A DNA stretch of 64,000 bases from an uncultured Porphyromonadaceae bacterium (GCA_947177685.1 CAMWVE010000012.1:1-64000); one strand, 5' to 3'. Shown: positions 11,455-20,588, counted from the stretch's first letter. Numbers and translations are program-made. The notes: generated from the sequence alone by a model not told the origin.

Positions 11455-11473
11455 TTTTGACTTCCCCCCCCCT

Positions 11474-12643
11474 CTACTTCATCAGCTCATATATGGAGTG
11501 CAGGTCCGCGGCATCCAGACGATAGTATCCGCCTACCACTTCACCCTTGTTTTCAATCAGTTTGCTGACAAGCAGGTCAATGTCAGGATTCTCAATGCCT
11601 AACTCTTTGAATGTCAGGGGTAGTCCTAATGAACCGAAGAAATGTTTCATGGCCTCCACTCCTTTGCGGGCTGCCGCGCTGTCATCTTTTTCATCAATGT
11701 TGAACACTGTGCGTGCCAATTGAGCCGGTTTCGCTGGCTTATGTTCTGCCATAAACAACAGGAAAGCAGGATAGACCACTGCCAGTCCCGCACCGTGAGT
11801 GACACCGTAAACCGCACTGATTTCATGCTCCATGAAGTGTGACACCCAGTCCTCCACACGTCCGCATCCGCAGATGCCGTTATGTGCGAGCGTTCCTGCC
11901 CACATTATGTTGGCGCGTGCCTGATAATCCTCAGGGTCAGCCATTACCCGCGGCGCAACCTCTACGATTGCGCGCAACAACCCTTGGCAAAGGTGATCCG
12001 TCACAGCCACATCCTCGGTCGGCGAGAAGTAGCGCTCCATTATGTGTGCCATCATGTCAGCCACTCCGCATGCCGTCTGGTAGGGAGGCAGCGTGAATGT
12101 CAGCACCGGATTCAGTATGGCGAACTTGGGTCGGATGACATAGTCCGTGCGAAGCGAAATCTTGTGCAGACCGTCGAGTTTCGTTATCACGGAATTGCCC
12201 GATCCCTCGCTGCCGGCAGCCGGAATAGTCAGGACCACACCCACCGGCAATGCCTGTTCAGGTACACGTTTCCCGGCATAGAAATCCCAGAAGTCACCGT
12301 CGTAGAGCGCACCCAAGGCAATAGCTTTGGCAGTATCGATTACCGAGCCGCCACCCACGGCTATCAGCCCGTCGATCTGCTCGTGGCGAACCATCTCTAT
12401 TCCTTCATACACGCGGTCATCCGTAGGATTAGGCTTGATGCCGCCGAACTCCACATATTTCACTCCGGCGTCCTCCAGCGACTCCTTCACGCGGTCAAGC
12501 AGACCGCTGCGTACAACTGACCCGCCACCATAGGTGACAAGTACTTTCTTCATTCCGTTTTCCACTGCAAGGCGACCTGTTTCCTTCTCTGTATCGCGAC
12601 CGAAAATGTATCGCGTAGGCGCATAATATGTGAAATTGTTCAT
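11474..12643 (-). CDS. Iron-containing alcohol dehydrogenase (YqhD/BdhA-like)
   Basis: This 389-residue group III alcohol dehydrogenase has the NAD(P)-binding region with GGGSVIDTAKAIALGA and the metal site residues in GVADMMAHIMERYF and GVTHGAGLAVVYPAF. It resembles YqhD-type NADPH-dependent aldehyde reductases that reduce short-chain aldehydes, or butanol dehydrogenases. I chose the ATG at 12643 (MNNFTYYAPTRYIFG): an upstream in-frame ATG at 12700 falls inside the -33 element of the promoter found here. The gene is monocistronic, and its stop is followed at once by a G9 tract on its own strand. The likely role is fermentative redox balance or aldehyde detoxification. Confidence 0.92.
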   Translation of the reverse strand: MNNFTYYAPTRYIFGRDTEKETGRLAVENGMKKVLVTYGGGSVVRSGLLDRVKESLEDAGVKYVEFGGIKPNPTDDRVYEGIEMVRHEQIDGLIAVGGGSVIDTAKAIALGALYDGDFWDFYAGKRVPEQALPVGVVLTIPAAGSEGSGNSVITKLDGLHKISLRTDYVIRPKFAILNPVLTFTLPPYQTACGVADMMAHIMERYFSPTEDVAVTDHLCQGLLRAIVEVAPRVMADPEDYQARANIMWAGTLAHNGICGCGRVEDWVSHFMEHEISAVYGVTHGAGLAVVYPAFLLFMAEHKPAKPAQLARTVFNIDEKDDSAAARKGVEAMKHFFGSLGLPLTFKELGIENPDIDLLVSKLIENKGEVVGGYYRLDAADLHSIYELMK

Positions 12644-12669
12644 GGCAATATCCTTTGATGTTGTTTCTG

Positions 12670-12701
12670 CAAAATTACTAATTTGCCACAACAAAAACAA
12701 G
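12670..12701 (-). promoter_or_regulatory. Promoter of the alcohol dehydrogenase
   Basis: On the minus strand CTTG (12698-12701) is followed after 20 nt by TAATTTTG (12670-12677). This predicts a leader of about 20 nt and decides the start codon at 12643. Confidence 0.7.
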
Positions 12702-12804
12702 CGCGTTAATCGTAGCTTGCAAAAATCCGTTAAAACCGGCGGTTTGCTGAACCAATTCTCATCATTGGTGTTCTAAGAGTAGAAACAGATTAAAATTTAG
12801 ACTT

Positions 12805-13380
12805 ATGACATACACTCAGCCTAAACTACCTTACTCTAATGACGCACTGGCACCTGCCATCAGTGAAATGACGGTGGATTACCACTACGGAAAACATGAA
12901 AAAGCATATATCGACAACCTTAACCGTCTGATTCAGGGCACTGAATATGAGGATAAGGAACTCGAAGAGATTATTTGCACTTCTGAAGGTGCGCTGTTCA
13001 ACAACGCTTCGCAGGCGTGGAACCACATCTTCTACTTCTTCTCCTTCTCGCCCTACGGCGGAGGCGAACCCGACGGCGAACTTGCCGAAGCAATCAAGGA
13101 AAAATTCGGTTCGTTCGAGCGTTTCAAAAAAGATTTTGTCGATGCCGGCGTAGGCATTTTCGGCTCAGGTTGGATTTGGCTGGCACGCGATGAAAAAGGG
13201 GACCTGTTCATTGTACCCAAGACAAATGCCGGTAACCCCCTGACTGACGGACTGACCCCCATTCTCGTATTCGACGTTTGGGAACATGCCTACTATCTGG
13301 ATTACCAGAACCGTCGCGCCGATGCTCTCAACAAACTCTGGGACATCGTGGACTGGGACATCGTAGGCAGCAGATATTGA
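12805..13380 (+). CDS. sodB: Superoxide dismutase [Fe/Mn]
   Basis: This 191-residue protein has the length of Fe-type bacterial superoxide dismutases. Metal ligands are visible at the expected places: His27 in DYHYGKH, His74 in ASQAWNHIFYF, and Asp and His in FDVWEHAYYLDY near 157-161. The GSGWIWL stretch is typical of the family. It converts superoxide to oxygen and hydrogen peroxide in the cytoplasm, and in Bacteroides relatives the enzyme can use Fe or Mn. The gene stands alone between a divergently read dehydrogenase and the convergent rmuC operon. No perfect TAnnTTTG box was found upstream. A hairpin with a T-rich tail follows. Confidence 0.96.
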   Translation: MTYTQPKLPYSNDALAPAISEMTVDYHYGKHEKAYIDNLNRLIQGTEYEDKELEEIICTSEGALFNNASQAWNHIFYFFSFSPYGGGEPDGELAEAIKEKFGSFERFKKDFVDAGVGIFGSGWIWLARDEKGDLFIVPKTNAGNPLTDGLTPILVFDVWEHAYYLDYQNRRADALNKLWDIVDWDIVGSRY

Positions 13381-13472
13381 TGATTTGAATAGAAAGTTTT
13401 AACGCTTAACCATAAGCAGAATTGAATTATAAGAAATAGCACTTAATTGTAAGCATAATGTGATGAATGGAG

Positions 13473-13510
13473 AGAGAGGCACTCGTGAGAGCCCCTCTTT
13501 TTCTTTTGTT
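13473..13510 (+). terminator. Probable terminator of sodB
   Basis: An imperfect stem, AGAGAGGC at 13473-13480 with GCCCCTCT at 13491-13498, is followed by a T-rich stretch. The pairing has bulges, so confidence is moderate. Confidence 0.5.
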
Positions 13511-13548
13511 CTAAAACGATATTCGTGTGGCGATAAGTTTTACGCTCC

Positions 13549-13602
13549 TTACTCCTGTAACAGACCTTACCCCAGTAACAGACTTTACTCCTGAAGCAGC
13601 GG
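13549..13602 (+). repeat. 18-nt tandem repeat overlapping the rmuC 3' end
   Basis: Three 18-nt units begin at 13549, 13567 and 13585, each of the form TTAC(T/C)CC(T/A)G(T/A)A followed by a CAG-containing end. The third contains the stop and last codons (LLQE) of rmuC, so the other two look like copies of that gene end. Confidence 0.8.
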
Positions 13603-14952
13603 GGGGAGATTCTTGGAGGCTTTTGCGCCCATGCTTTTCAGTTTTTCGGCGCGGGTGACAAGGTTTCCTGTCCCGGTGGTGAGTTTGTTCAGTGCCTTGG
13701 CATAGGCATCGTGGGCTGAGTTCAGCGCTTTGTCGATTTTCTGCAGGTCCTCTACGAAAGCCACGAATTTGTCGTACATCTTGCCGCTTTCAGTGGCAAT
13801 GTCGATGATGTTGCGGGTGATTTTGTCCTGTCGCCACATCTGAGCCACCAGACTTAGCGTGGTCAGCAGATGGGTGGGAGAGAGAATAATCACGCGCCTG
13901 TCGAAAGCAAACTGCCACAACTCGTTATCGGCTTGCATGGCAGCGATATATGCCGGCTCGTTAGGTATGAACATCATCACGAAGTCAGCTTTGCCTGAGT
14001 CGCCTATATAGTCCTGATAACGCTTCTCGGCAAGTTCGCGCACATGCTTTTTCACTGATTTCAGATGCTCGGCGCGCGCTGAAGCCTCCTCGTCGGGCTC
14101 CGATGCGTTAACCAGTCGCACGAACGCAGTCAGCGAAACCTTCGAGTCGATAATCATTTTTTTGCCGTCCGGGTAGTTTATCACCACGTCGGGGCGCAGG
14201 TTGCCGCCGCTGTCCGAGGTTATTGCCTGACCATCCTGCTTTCCGAGCTGTATCTGATAGTGGACATCCTTTTCCAACCCCGACCGTTCCAGAATAGACT
14301 CAAGAATCATTTCGCCCCAGTCTCCCTGAATCTTGGAGTTGCCACGCAGTGCCGTGGTCAGTTCGCGCGCTTCTTTGCCTATGGATTGCTGCAGCTGACG
14401 CAGCTCCTCGATGCGCACGCCAAGTGCCACTCGCTCGCGCGCTTCAAGGTTGAAGTTGTCAGCCAATGTTTTGTGAAATGTCTCCAGATTCTGTTGCAGC
14501 GGTGTCAGTATCTCAGCCAGCCGCGATTCTTGCTGTGACCGGAATAGGGCGGTCTGCTGGGTGAGAATCTCGTTTGACAGGTTTTTGAATTTCAGCTCGT
14601 TCTCTTTCTGCAGGCGCTGCTGCTCCAGTTCGTTTTCTTTCTGCCGGCGTTGCTGTTCCACCTCGATCATGCGCAGCCGTTCCTGAAGCACGCTGTTTTC
14701 AGCAGTGGTTTCAGAGAGTCGGTCACCAAGCTTTTTGTTTTCAGTCATAAGCTCGCTTTTCTGTTCGGCAGCAACGGTTTTCTGCGTTTGCAGTTCACTG
14801 TCAAGCAGCTGTAACCGCTGTTGCAACAGTTTGCACTCTGCCTCTGCTTCGGAGCATTGGCGCATGGATGCCGAGTTTTTGCGGTAGAGTGAATTGATGA
14901 AGAACAGGGCGCCGAGCAGGGCGCACCCAACTATGATAAGTGCTGCGGTCAT
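13585..14952 (-). CDS. rmuC: RmuC family DNA recombination protein
   Basis: This 455-residue protein begins with a membrane anchor (ALIIVGCALLGALFFINSLY), followed by about 130 residues of Glu/Gln-rich coiled coil and then the RmuC nuclease-like domain (IQGDWGEMILESILERSGL, RPDVVINYPDGKKMIIDSKVSL, FVMMFIPNEPAY). In E. coli rmuC limits recombination at inverted repeats. The start is the ATG at 14952, 16 nt beyond the ClC stop; the frame is open further upstream but would overlap that gene. It is the last gene of the minus-strand operon DUF1846-tsaC-clcA-rmuC. Confidence 0.92.
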   Translation of the reverse strand: MTAALIIVGCALLGALFFINSLYRKNSASMRQCSEAEAECKLLQQRLQLLDSELQTQKTVAAEQKSELMTENKKLGDRLSETTAENSVLQERLRMIEVEQQRRQKENELEQQRLQKENELKFKNLSNEILTQQTALFRSQQESRLAEILTPLQQNLETFHKTLADNFNLEARERVALGVRIEELRQLQQSIGKEARELTTALRGNSKIQGDWGEMILESILERSGLEKDVHYQIQLGKQDGQAITSDSGGNLRPDVVINYPDGKKMIIDSKVSLTAFVRLVNASEPDEEASARAEHLKSVKKHVRELAEKRYQDYIGDSGKADFVMMFIPNEPAYIAAMQADNELWQFAFDRRVIILSPTHLLTTLSLVAQMWRQDKITRNIIDIATESGKMYDKFVAFVEDLQKIDKALNSAHDAYAKALNKLTTGTGNLVTRAEKLKSMGAKASKNLPPLLQE

Positions 14953-14968
14953 GGCTGTGAATGGAGAA

Positions 14969-16783
14969 TTAGTCGTCGGAGTAGTGACGGAGCACGCGAC
15001 GGTAGGAGTTGAATATCTTTGATTTGGAAACGAATCCCACATATTTGCCGTTTTCCACCACCGGAAGGTTCCACGCACCGGTGCTGTCGAATGTTTTCAT
15101 GACGGCATCCATGGGCTGTCCCACCTCTATTTTTGCAGGCGGCATGCTCATGAAGCGTCGCACGAACATCTTGCGGTAGAGGTCGGGGCGGAACATGATG
15201 TTGCGTATGTCGTCGAGCAGCACAATGCCCAGCAGCGTGCCTTTGTCATCAGTCACGGGGAAGAGATTGCGGTTACTGCGCGATATGACGTCGACCATCT
15301 CCTTGAGGCTCATGTCGGGATTGACGCAAATGAAATCCTGCTCTATGACGCTGTCCATTTTCAGCAGTGTCAGCACGTTCTTGTCCTTGTGGTGGGTGAG
15401 CAGTTCACCTTTCTGTGCCAGACGGATGGTGTAGATGCTGTAAGGCTCGAAGAATTTAACCGTACCGTAGGAGATGGCTGATACAATCAGCAGCGGCAGG
15501 AACAGTTCGTAACCGCCGGTCATCTCCGCCGTGAGGAAGATAGCCATCAGCGGAGCATGCATGACCCCTGCCATCACTCCAGCCATACCCATCAGTGCGA
15601 AGTTTTTGGTTGACAGCGGCATGTCGGCGCCGAAGTAGTTGTTAATCAGGAACGCGAAGAAAAATCCGGTCATGCACCCCACATAAAGCGAGGGGGCGAA
15701 CGTTCCGCCCACGCCGCCCGCACCGTTGGTGGCTGAGGTGGCGAACGCCTTGAAAATGATGATGCACCCTATGAAGGTCAATATGAAGTGGCGGTTGCCT
15801 GAGTCGGAGTAAAACAGCGAGCTGTCAACAATCGAGCCGGGGTTGCTGCCTAAAAGGTCGTTGATCGAGCTGTAGCCTTCGCCGTAGAGTGGCGGAAAAA
15901 GGAAAATCAGCAGCGCAAGAATGATGCCGCCTATTACCGCACGGTGCCACTGCCGGTGAAGCACTTTGCCGAAGAATCGCTCCATCATCAACATCACTTT
16001 GGTGAAGTAGGCTGACACCAGTCCGCAGAACACACCCAAAATTATCACCAACGGTATGCGCCCCATGGAGAACGCCTCGCTCTGCACGAAGTGGAACTCC
16101 ACATCGTAGCCGGTGAAGATGTAGGAGATGGTGGCTGCTGTCACGGAGGAGATGATAAGCGGCATCACTGACACGGTGGTCAGGTCGAGCATCAGCACCT
16201 CCAGTGTGAAAAGCATCCCGGCTATGGGCGCCTTGAAGATACCCGCAATGCCGGCTGCCGCGCCGCATCCCACCAGAATCATCAGTATTCGGGGCGACAT
16301 CTTGAACAGCTGCCCTAAATTCGACCCTATGGCTGAGCCGGTTGCCACTATAGGACCCTCGGCTCCCACCGAACCGCCGAAGCCTATGGTCATGGAACTG
16401 GCGATAACCGAGGAGTAGATGTTATGCGGCTTCAGGCGCGATTTGTTCTGCGAGATGGCATAGAGCACGCGCGTGACACCATGCGATATGTTGTCCTTGA
16501 CCAGAAAGCGGACAAAAATGGTGCAGAGCAGGATGCCCAGTAGGGGATAAATCAAGTAGAGGTAGTTTGCCTCCGTGATGTTGATGCCCTTGGAGAGCAG
16601 TCCGGAAATCAGGGTTATGAGGAACTTCAGCAATATAGCCATGAACCCGCCGAAAATACCGGTCAGCAGAGCCAGTATTATGACGAAACTTTTCTCCTTG
16701 ATGTGGGTCTCACGCCAAAGGAGAAAGTTCAGCCAAAACTTCTGGAGCTTGGTGGTTTTCGGGGAATCGGGTTTATATGCCAT
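14969..16783 (-). CDS. ClC-type chloride channel/transporter with CBS pair
   Basis: This 604-residue protein has the ClC membrane domain (about 20-430) and two CBS domains at the C-terminus (MDSVIEQDFICVNPDMSL... and FMSMPPAKIEVGQPMDAV...). The selectivity elements GFGGSVGAEGPIV, with its gating glutamate, and GAGGVGGTFAPSLYVGC are present. The conserved external glutamate is compatible with chloride/proton exchange, but mode cannot be told from sequence alone. CBS pairs usually bind adenine nucleotides and regulate gating. The gene lies 7 nt after tsaC and 16 nt before rmuC in the same operon. Confidence 0.93.
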   Translation of the reverse strand: MAYKPDSPKTTKLQKFWLNFLLWRETHIKEKSFVIILALLTGIFGGFMAILLKFLITLISGLLSKGINITEANYLYLIYPLLGILLCTIFVRFLVKDNISHGVTRVLYAISQNKSRLKPHNIYSSVIASSMTIGFGGSVGAEGPIVATGSAIGSNLGQLFKMSPRILMILVGCGAAAGIAGIFKAPIAGMLFTLEVLMLDLTTVSVMPLIISSVTAATISYIFTGYDVEFHFVQSEAFSMGRIPLVIILGVFCGLVSAYFTKVMLMMERFFGKVLHRQWHRAVIGGIILALLIFLFPPLYGEGYSSINDLLGSNPGSIVDSSLFYSDSGNRHFILTFIGCIIIFKAFATSATNGAGGVGGTFAPSLYVGCMTGFFFAFLINNYFGADMPLSTKNFALMGMAGVMAGVMHAPLMAIFLTAEMTGGYELFLPLLIVSAISYGTVKFFEPYSIYTIRLAQKGELLTHHKDKNVLTLLKMDSVIEQDFICVNPDMSLKEMVDVISRSNRNLFPVTDDKGTLLGIVLLDDIRNIMFRPDLYRKMFVRRFMSMPPAKIEVGQPMDAVMKTFDSTGAWNLPVVENGKYVGFVSKSKIFNSYRRVLRHYSDD

Positions 16784-16790
16784 ATTGGTG

Positions 16791-17366
16791 TTATCGTATT
16801 ATTTTGAACAGACCGCCGGCGCCCACCTTTATAATCGATGATGGATTAGAAGCGGAGGTGTCGTTGCGCCGTGCTGTCATGACATAGTCGACAGCATCGA
16901 TTATCCGGCGGTCAATTTCACTGAAAACGCGTGGCGCCGGCTTGCCGCTGATGTTAGCCGATGTGGATACCAGCGGCTTGCGGAACGAGTTGCACAGCCG
17001 TTGCGACACTGTTTCGCCGGTGATGCGGAATCCTGCCGAACCGTCGGCAGCCTTCGCTTCGGGTGCTATTCCGGCAGGGTGGTCGTAGATGATGGTCAGC
17101 GGGTTTACAGCCGCCTCAATCAGTTCCCATGCCACGTCAGGAATGTCGTTGACATAGCGCTGGAGTGTGCCGGCATTGCCTACTAACATTATAAGCGCTT
17201 TGCTGTCAGAGCGTTGCTTGATTTCAAAGATGCGTTTCACGGCGGCAGAGCAGGTGGCGTCGCACCCAAGTCCCCACACCGTGTCGGTGGGGTAGAGTAT
17301 CACACCTCCGTTGCGCAGAACCTCTGTGGCGCGGCGAATATCCTCTTGCAATGACAGCTGCTCCAT
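16791..17366 (-). CDS. tsaC: L-threonylcarbamoyladenylate synthase (Sua5/YrdC family)
   Basis: This 191-residue single-domain YrdC protein has VILYPTDTVWGLGCDAT, a KQRSDSKALIMLV nucleotide-binding stretch and STSANISGKPAP. The family makes threonylcarbamoyl-AMP from threonine, bicarbonate and ATP for t6A37 modification of ANN-decoding tRNAs. The protein is the short form without the extra Sua5 domain. It follows the DUF1846 gene by 4 nt and precedes the ClC gene by 7 nt, so it is cotranscribed. Confidence 0.93.
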   Translation of the reverse strand: MEQLSLQEDIRRATEVLRNGGVILYPTDTVWGLGCDATCSAAVKRIFEIKQRSDSKALIMLVGNAGTLQRYVNDIPDVAWELIEAAVNPLTIIYDHPAGIAPEAKAADGSAGFRITGETVSQRLCNSFRKPLVSTSANISGKPAPRVFSEIDRRIIDAVDYVMTARRNDTSASNPSSIIKVGAGGLFKIIR

Positions 17367-17370
17367 GGTG

Positions 17371-18831
17371 TCAATCGGTGTTTGGGTCGCAGGTCAGACC
17401 TACGCCTAATTTTTTGAAAATCTTCTGGTCGACTTCGCCGAGCATCACTGTGGAGTGCACCTGACAACCGAACAGATTGGGCAGCTGTTCAAGGGCTGCA
17501 TGGCACAGGGGATCATGCGGCGAGAGTACCGACAGGGCGAGTATGACCTCGTCAGTGTGCAGGCGCGGGTTGCGGCTGCGCAGATATTCTGTTTTGGTGT
17601 GCTGGATAGGTTCGATGATGCCGGTGGGAATCAGTTTGACGCTGTGGTCAATCCGGGCAAGATGCTTCAGCGCGTTCAGTATCAGCGCAGCCGATGAGCC
17701 TAACAGTTCGCCGGCTTCGGCGGTGATGATGGTTCCGTCAGCGATTTCAATGGCTGCAGCCGCGTGACCCGACATTTCGGCGCGCTGACGTGCCACTGCA
17801 ACCGTGCGCCTGTATGACACATCGATTTTAGCCTGATTGAACAACAGTGCTATCTTGTTGACTTCCTTATCGTTGCCATCGTTTTTAGCGAGGTTGTTGA
17901 CGGCGGTGAAGTACCGGCGGATGATTTCGTTGTTCGATGCCTGACAACATACATCGTCATCCGAGATGCAGAATCCAACCATGTTAACCCCCATGTCGGT
18001 AGGCGACTTGTAAGGGTTGGTGCCGTAGATGCCCTCGAAAATGGCGTTCAGAACGGGGAAAATCTCTATATCGCGGTTGTAGTTGATGGCTGTTTTCTGA
18101 TATGCTTCCAGATGGAACGGGTCAATCATGTTGATGTCGTTCAAGTCAGCCGTAGCTGCCTCGTAGGCAATATTGACCGGATGCTTCAGCGGCAGGTTCC
18201 ACACCGGGAAAGTCTCGAATTTGGCATATCCTGCCACCACGCCGCGCTTGTGCTCGTTGTAGAGCTGACTCAGACACACCGCCATCTTGCCGCTACCCGG
18301 ACCGGGAGCCGTGACAATCACCAGCGGACGTGTGGTCTCGACATAGTCGTTACGCCCGAACCCTTCATCGGAGACAATGAGGTTGACATTGGTGGGATAG
18401 CCGTCGATAAGATAGTGGTAGTAAGTCTTGACGCCCAGACGCTCCATGCGGGCGCGGAAGGCATCGGCGCTTTTCTGACCGTTGTAGTGAGTGACCACCA
18501 CGCTGCTGACCATGAACCCGCGGTTGGTGAACTCGTTGCGCAAGCGCACCACGTCGGCATCGTAGGTGATGCCAAGGTCATGCCTTACCTTGTTCTTGTC
18601 AATGTCAAGAGCGCTGATGACTATTATAATCTCCGCCGTGTCAGCCAATTGCTTTAGCATGCGGAGCTTTGAGTCAGGTTGGAAACCGGGTAGCACCCTG
18701 CTGGCGTGATAATCGTCAAACAGCTTGCCGCCTAATTCAAGATAAAGTTTGTTGCCAAACTGCGAGATTCGTTCGCGGATATGCTCCGACTGAATCTTCA
18801 GATACTTATTATTGTCAAATCCGTACTTCAT
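17371..18831 (-). CDS. DUF1846 domain-containing protein
   Basis: This 486-residue protein is recognised as DUF1846 by its N-terminus (GFDNNKYLKIQSEHIRERIS), the GGKLFDDYHASRVLPGF stretch and the glycine-rich loop VIVTAPGPGSGKMAVCLSQL, which resembles a nucleotide-binding P-loop. DUF1846 proteins are found in many anaerobes and have no settled function. It is the first gene of the four-gene operon with tsaC, clcA and rmuC. A TAACTTTG box lies so close (18842-18849) that the mRNA would have almost no leader. Confidence 0.88.
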   Translation of the reverse strand: MKYGFDNNKYLKIQSEHIRERISQFGNKLYLELGGKLFDDYHASRVLPGFQPDSKLRMLKQLADTAEIIIVISALDIDKNKVRHDLGITYDADVVRLRNEFTNRGFMVSSVVVTHYNGQKSADAFRARMERLGVKTYYHYLIDGYPTNVNLIVSDEGFGRNDYVETTRPLVIVTAPGPGSGKMAVCLSQLYNEHKRGVVAGYAKFETFPVWNLPLKHPVNIAYEAATADLNDINMIDPFHLEAYQKTAINYNRDIEIFPVLNAIFEGIYGTNPYKSPTDMGVNMVGFCISDDDVCCQASNNEIIRRYFTAVNNLAKNDGNDKEVNKIALLFNQAKIDVSYRRTVAVARQRAEMSGHAAAAIEIADGTIITAEAGELLGSSAALILNALKHLARIDHSVKLIPTGIIEPIQHTKTEYLRSRNPRLHTDEVILALSVLSPHDPLCHAALEQLPNLFGCQVHSTVMLGEVDQKIFKKLGVGLTCDPNTD

Positions 18832-18841
18832 ATACGGGATA

Positions 18842-18849
18842 CAAAGTTA
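18842..18849 (-). promoter_or_regulatory. -7 box of the DUF1846-rmuC operon
   Basis: TAACTTTG on the minus strand matches the Bacteroidetes -7 consensus, but no clear TTTG was found 19-21 nt upstream. The predicted start of transcription is about 4 nt from the ATG at 18831. Confidence 0.5.
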
Positions 18850-18915
18850 ATGAAAGTTTTTGAACCCGTAATGATATATAAACAAAAAAATGTATCATCA
18901 CTGATACATTTTTTC

Positions 18916-18992
18916 TGGTAGCGGGATCGAGAATTGAACTCGAGACCTCCGGGTTATGAATCCGACGCTCTAACCAACTGAGCTATCCCGCC
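18916..18992 (-). tRNA. tRNA-Met (anticodon CAT)
   Basis: The cloverleaf folds cleanly: acceptor GGCGGGA pairs with TCCCGCT, the D stem is GCTC/GAGC, the anticodon loop is TTCATAA and the T arm is complete. The discriminator A is followed by an encoded CCA at 18916-18918. CAT could also be a lysidine-modified tRNA-Ile; elongator Met is preferred from overall resemblance. It has its own full-consensus promoter just upstream. Confidence 0.9.
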
Positions 18993-19019
18993 ATAAACCG
19001 TTTTGTGGGTTTTGCGGTG

Positions 19020-19050
19020 CAAAGTTACGCATTATTTTCGGATTTCCAAA
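19020..19050 (-). promoter_or_regulatory. Promoter of tRNA-Met
   Basis: On the minus strand TTTG (19047-19050), 19 nt, then TAACTTTG (19020-19027): a full consensus match ending 27 nt before the tRNA 5' end. Confidence 0.8.
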
Positions 19051-19181
19051 AGTTTTTTGAAGTTTTTCTCGGAGTTTTTTCTTTCAACACCGCAATCCGT
19101 GCTGTGCTGTGGGTTTGACTTGATACCGTTTTGACTGTGTCGTGGCGGTTTCTATCATTTATCAATTATTGTTACTATCAT

Positions 19182-20012
19182 TTATTTGCTTTTATTTGAC
19201 ACCTTGCTCATTCCTGATGCTTCCTTGGAGCGCGGGTTCTTGATGTTGGCATTGATTTTCGATGCACCTGATGCGTCGAGTTTGCCTGTTTCAGCCACTA
19301 ACTTGTCGGCATTGATTTTCGATGCTCCGGAACACTCAAGTATCAGGGTGTTGGCAGTTCCGGTGAGTTCTACGTTAGAGGCTCCGCTACAATCCACGTC
19401 AATCAGCTGGGCTGAGTCAACAACCATGGCTGCTGACGATGCGCCGGAACATTCAAGATACAGGTTAGTCACCTTTACTGACGCTACTTTCATTGATGAT
19501 GCCCCTGAAAGATCCATGCTTATTTTTTCGCCGCCTAACTGGGCAATGTTGATCGATGATGCGCCTGAAACATCGAATTCGGTGCCTGCTCCATCAGTCA
19601 TGAGGCTTTTGGTGGTGAATGATGTCATGCCACTGAGCTCAATTTCCTTGAGACCGGGTGAGTGGAGAATGAGTTTCGGGTGGTTTGTCTCCTTGAAGCG
19701 GATGTTCTCCTTGCTTTCTTTCCACACTTTCAGCTTGCCTCCTTTGGCGCTGTAGCGATACATTTCAATCACGTTGTCCGGAACTACAATCTCTGCCGAG
19801 GTGGTGCCGTCCTGAATGTAGATGACGTCGACCACGCCTGAGATGTCGATTTCATCAACAGTTTTTACATCAAGCTTTTTCGATATGAATTTTTCTGATG
19901 CCTCCAAGCCACTGCCGTGGTTGGCTGATTTTTTTATAACCGTTTTACATGAAACTGCCATTGCTGCGAAAGCCACGGCGGCAAAAAGTGAAAGTAGGGT
20001 AATCTTTTTCAT
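19182..20012 (-). CDS. DUF2807 (head GIN domain) lipoprotein
   Basis: This protein of about 276 residues starts at the ATG at 20012 (MKKITLLSLF). The signal ends in AVSC with a lipidated Cys near residue 22. The body is a repetitive beta-helix with recurring SGASS/SGASK turns, such as FDVSGASSINIAQLGG, LECSGASSAAMVV, LECSGASKINADKL and KLDASGASKINAN. This is typical of DUF2807 adhesin-like or surface proteins of Bacteroidetes. Function is unknown. It begins 78 nt downstream of the RNase P RNA on the same strand and has no obvious promoter of its own. Confidence 0.85.
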   Translation of the reverse strand: MKKITLLSLFAAVAFAAMAVSCKTVIKKSANHGSGLEASEKFISKKLDVKTVDEIDISGVVDVIYIQDGTTSAEIVVPDNVIEMYRYSAKGGKLKVWKESKENIRFKETNHPKLILHSPGLKEIELSGMTSFTTKSLMTDGAGTEFDVSGASSINIAQLGGEKISMDLSGASSMKVASVKVTNLYLECSGASSAAMVVDSAQLIDVDCSGASNVELTGTANTLILECSGASKINADKLVAETGKLDASGASKINANIKNPRSKEASGMSKVSNKSK

Positions 20013-20089
20013 AATCTTTGTGGTTTTTATCATTAGACTCACCCGAGGAAGAAAAAGTTGCAGCCGGCAGTGTTAAAGAATGTAAAAAC

Positions 20090-20480
20090 AAAAGCAGTCG
20101 GGCTGTAAGCCGGGTTATGTAAGCCTCGCACTTTCCCGCACTGGGAGGGAGTTACGTTGCCTGCCCGTCATTTATCTGTGAGTGCCGTTGCCGACACTCT
20201 ATAGCAGTCTACCCCCCGGCAATGGGCGAGCAACCCTTAAATGCCGGTATACTTGACCTTGCAACCCATAAGGCGTGCGGCACCGCATATCGCTGTGCGG
20301 TCCGGTGGGCTCTTACCCCGCCTTTTCACCCTTACCCTCCGCGGACGGAGGGCGGTTATTTTCTGTCACACTTCTCTACCGTCGCCGATAGCTTCCCGTT
20401 AAGAAATATGGTGCTCTGTGTTGCCCGGACTTTCCTCAAACACCCTGAGGGTGTCAGCGACGAGCCGCCCGGCTGCTTTT
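20090..20480 (-). ncRNA. rnpB: RNase P RNA (catalytic RNA of tRNA 5' maturation)
   Basis: On the minus strand the conserved GAGGAAAGTCCGG element lies near the 5' end and AACCCGGCTTACAGCCC near the 3' end, the two diagnostic core pieces of bacterial class A RNase P RNA. The terminal P1 helix closes exactly: AAAAGCAG at the 5' end pairs with CTGCTTTT at the 3' end, continuing as CGGGC/GCCCG. The length, about 391 nt, is normal. A TAACTTTG box ends 7 nt before the predicted 5' end. Boundaries are from P1 and the promoter. Confidence 0.93.
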
Positions 20481-20486
20481 GCAGTG

Positions 20487-20494
20487 CAAAGTTA
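20487..20494 (-). promoter_or_regulatory. -7 box of rnpB
   Basis: TAACTTTG on the minus strand places the transcription start about at 20480, the end of the P1 helix. The -33 element is not consensus. Confidence 0.65.
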
Positions 20495-20588
20495 CAAATT
20501 TTTCTGCCATTTGTGGGTCGGTATCTGTTTTTTTTGTACCTTTAGAGTCGCTAATCAAAACAAATTTGAATCAGCGGCTATTTATTAT

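Noticed and set aside
18916..18992. tRNA-Ile with lysidine at the CAT anticodon
   Set aside because: Not excluded, but the overall sequence looks more like elongator tRNA-Met; a search with a lysidine-identity model would decide.
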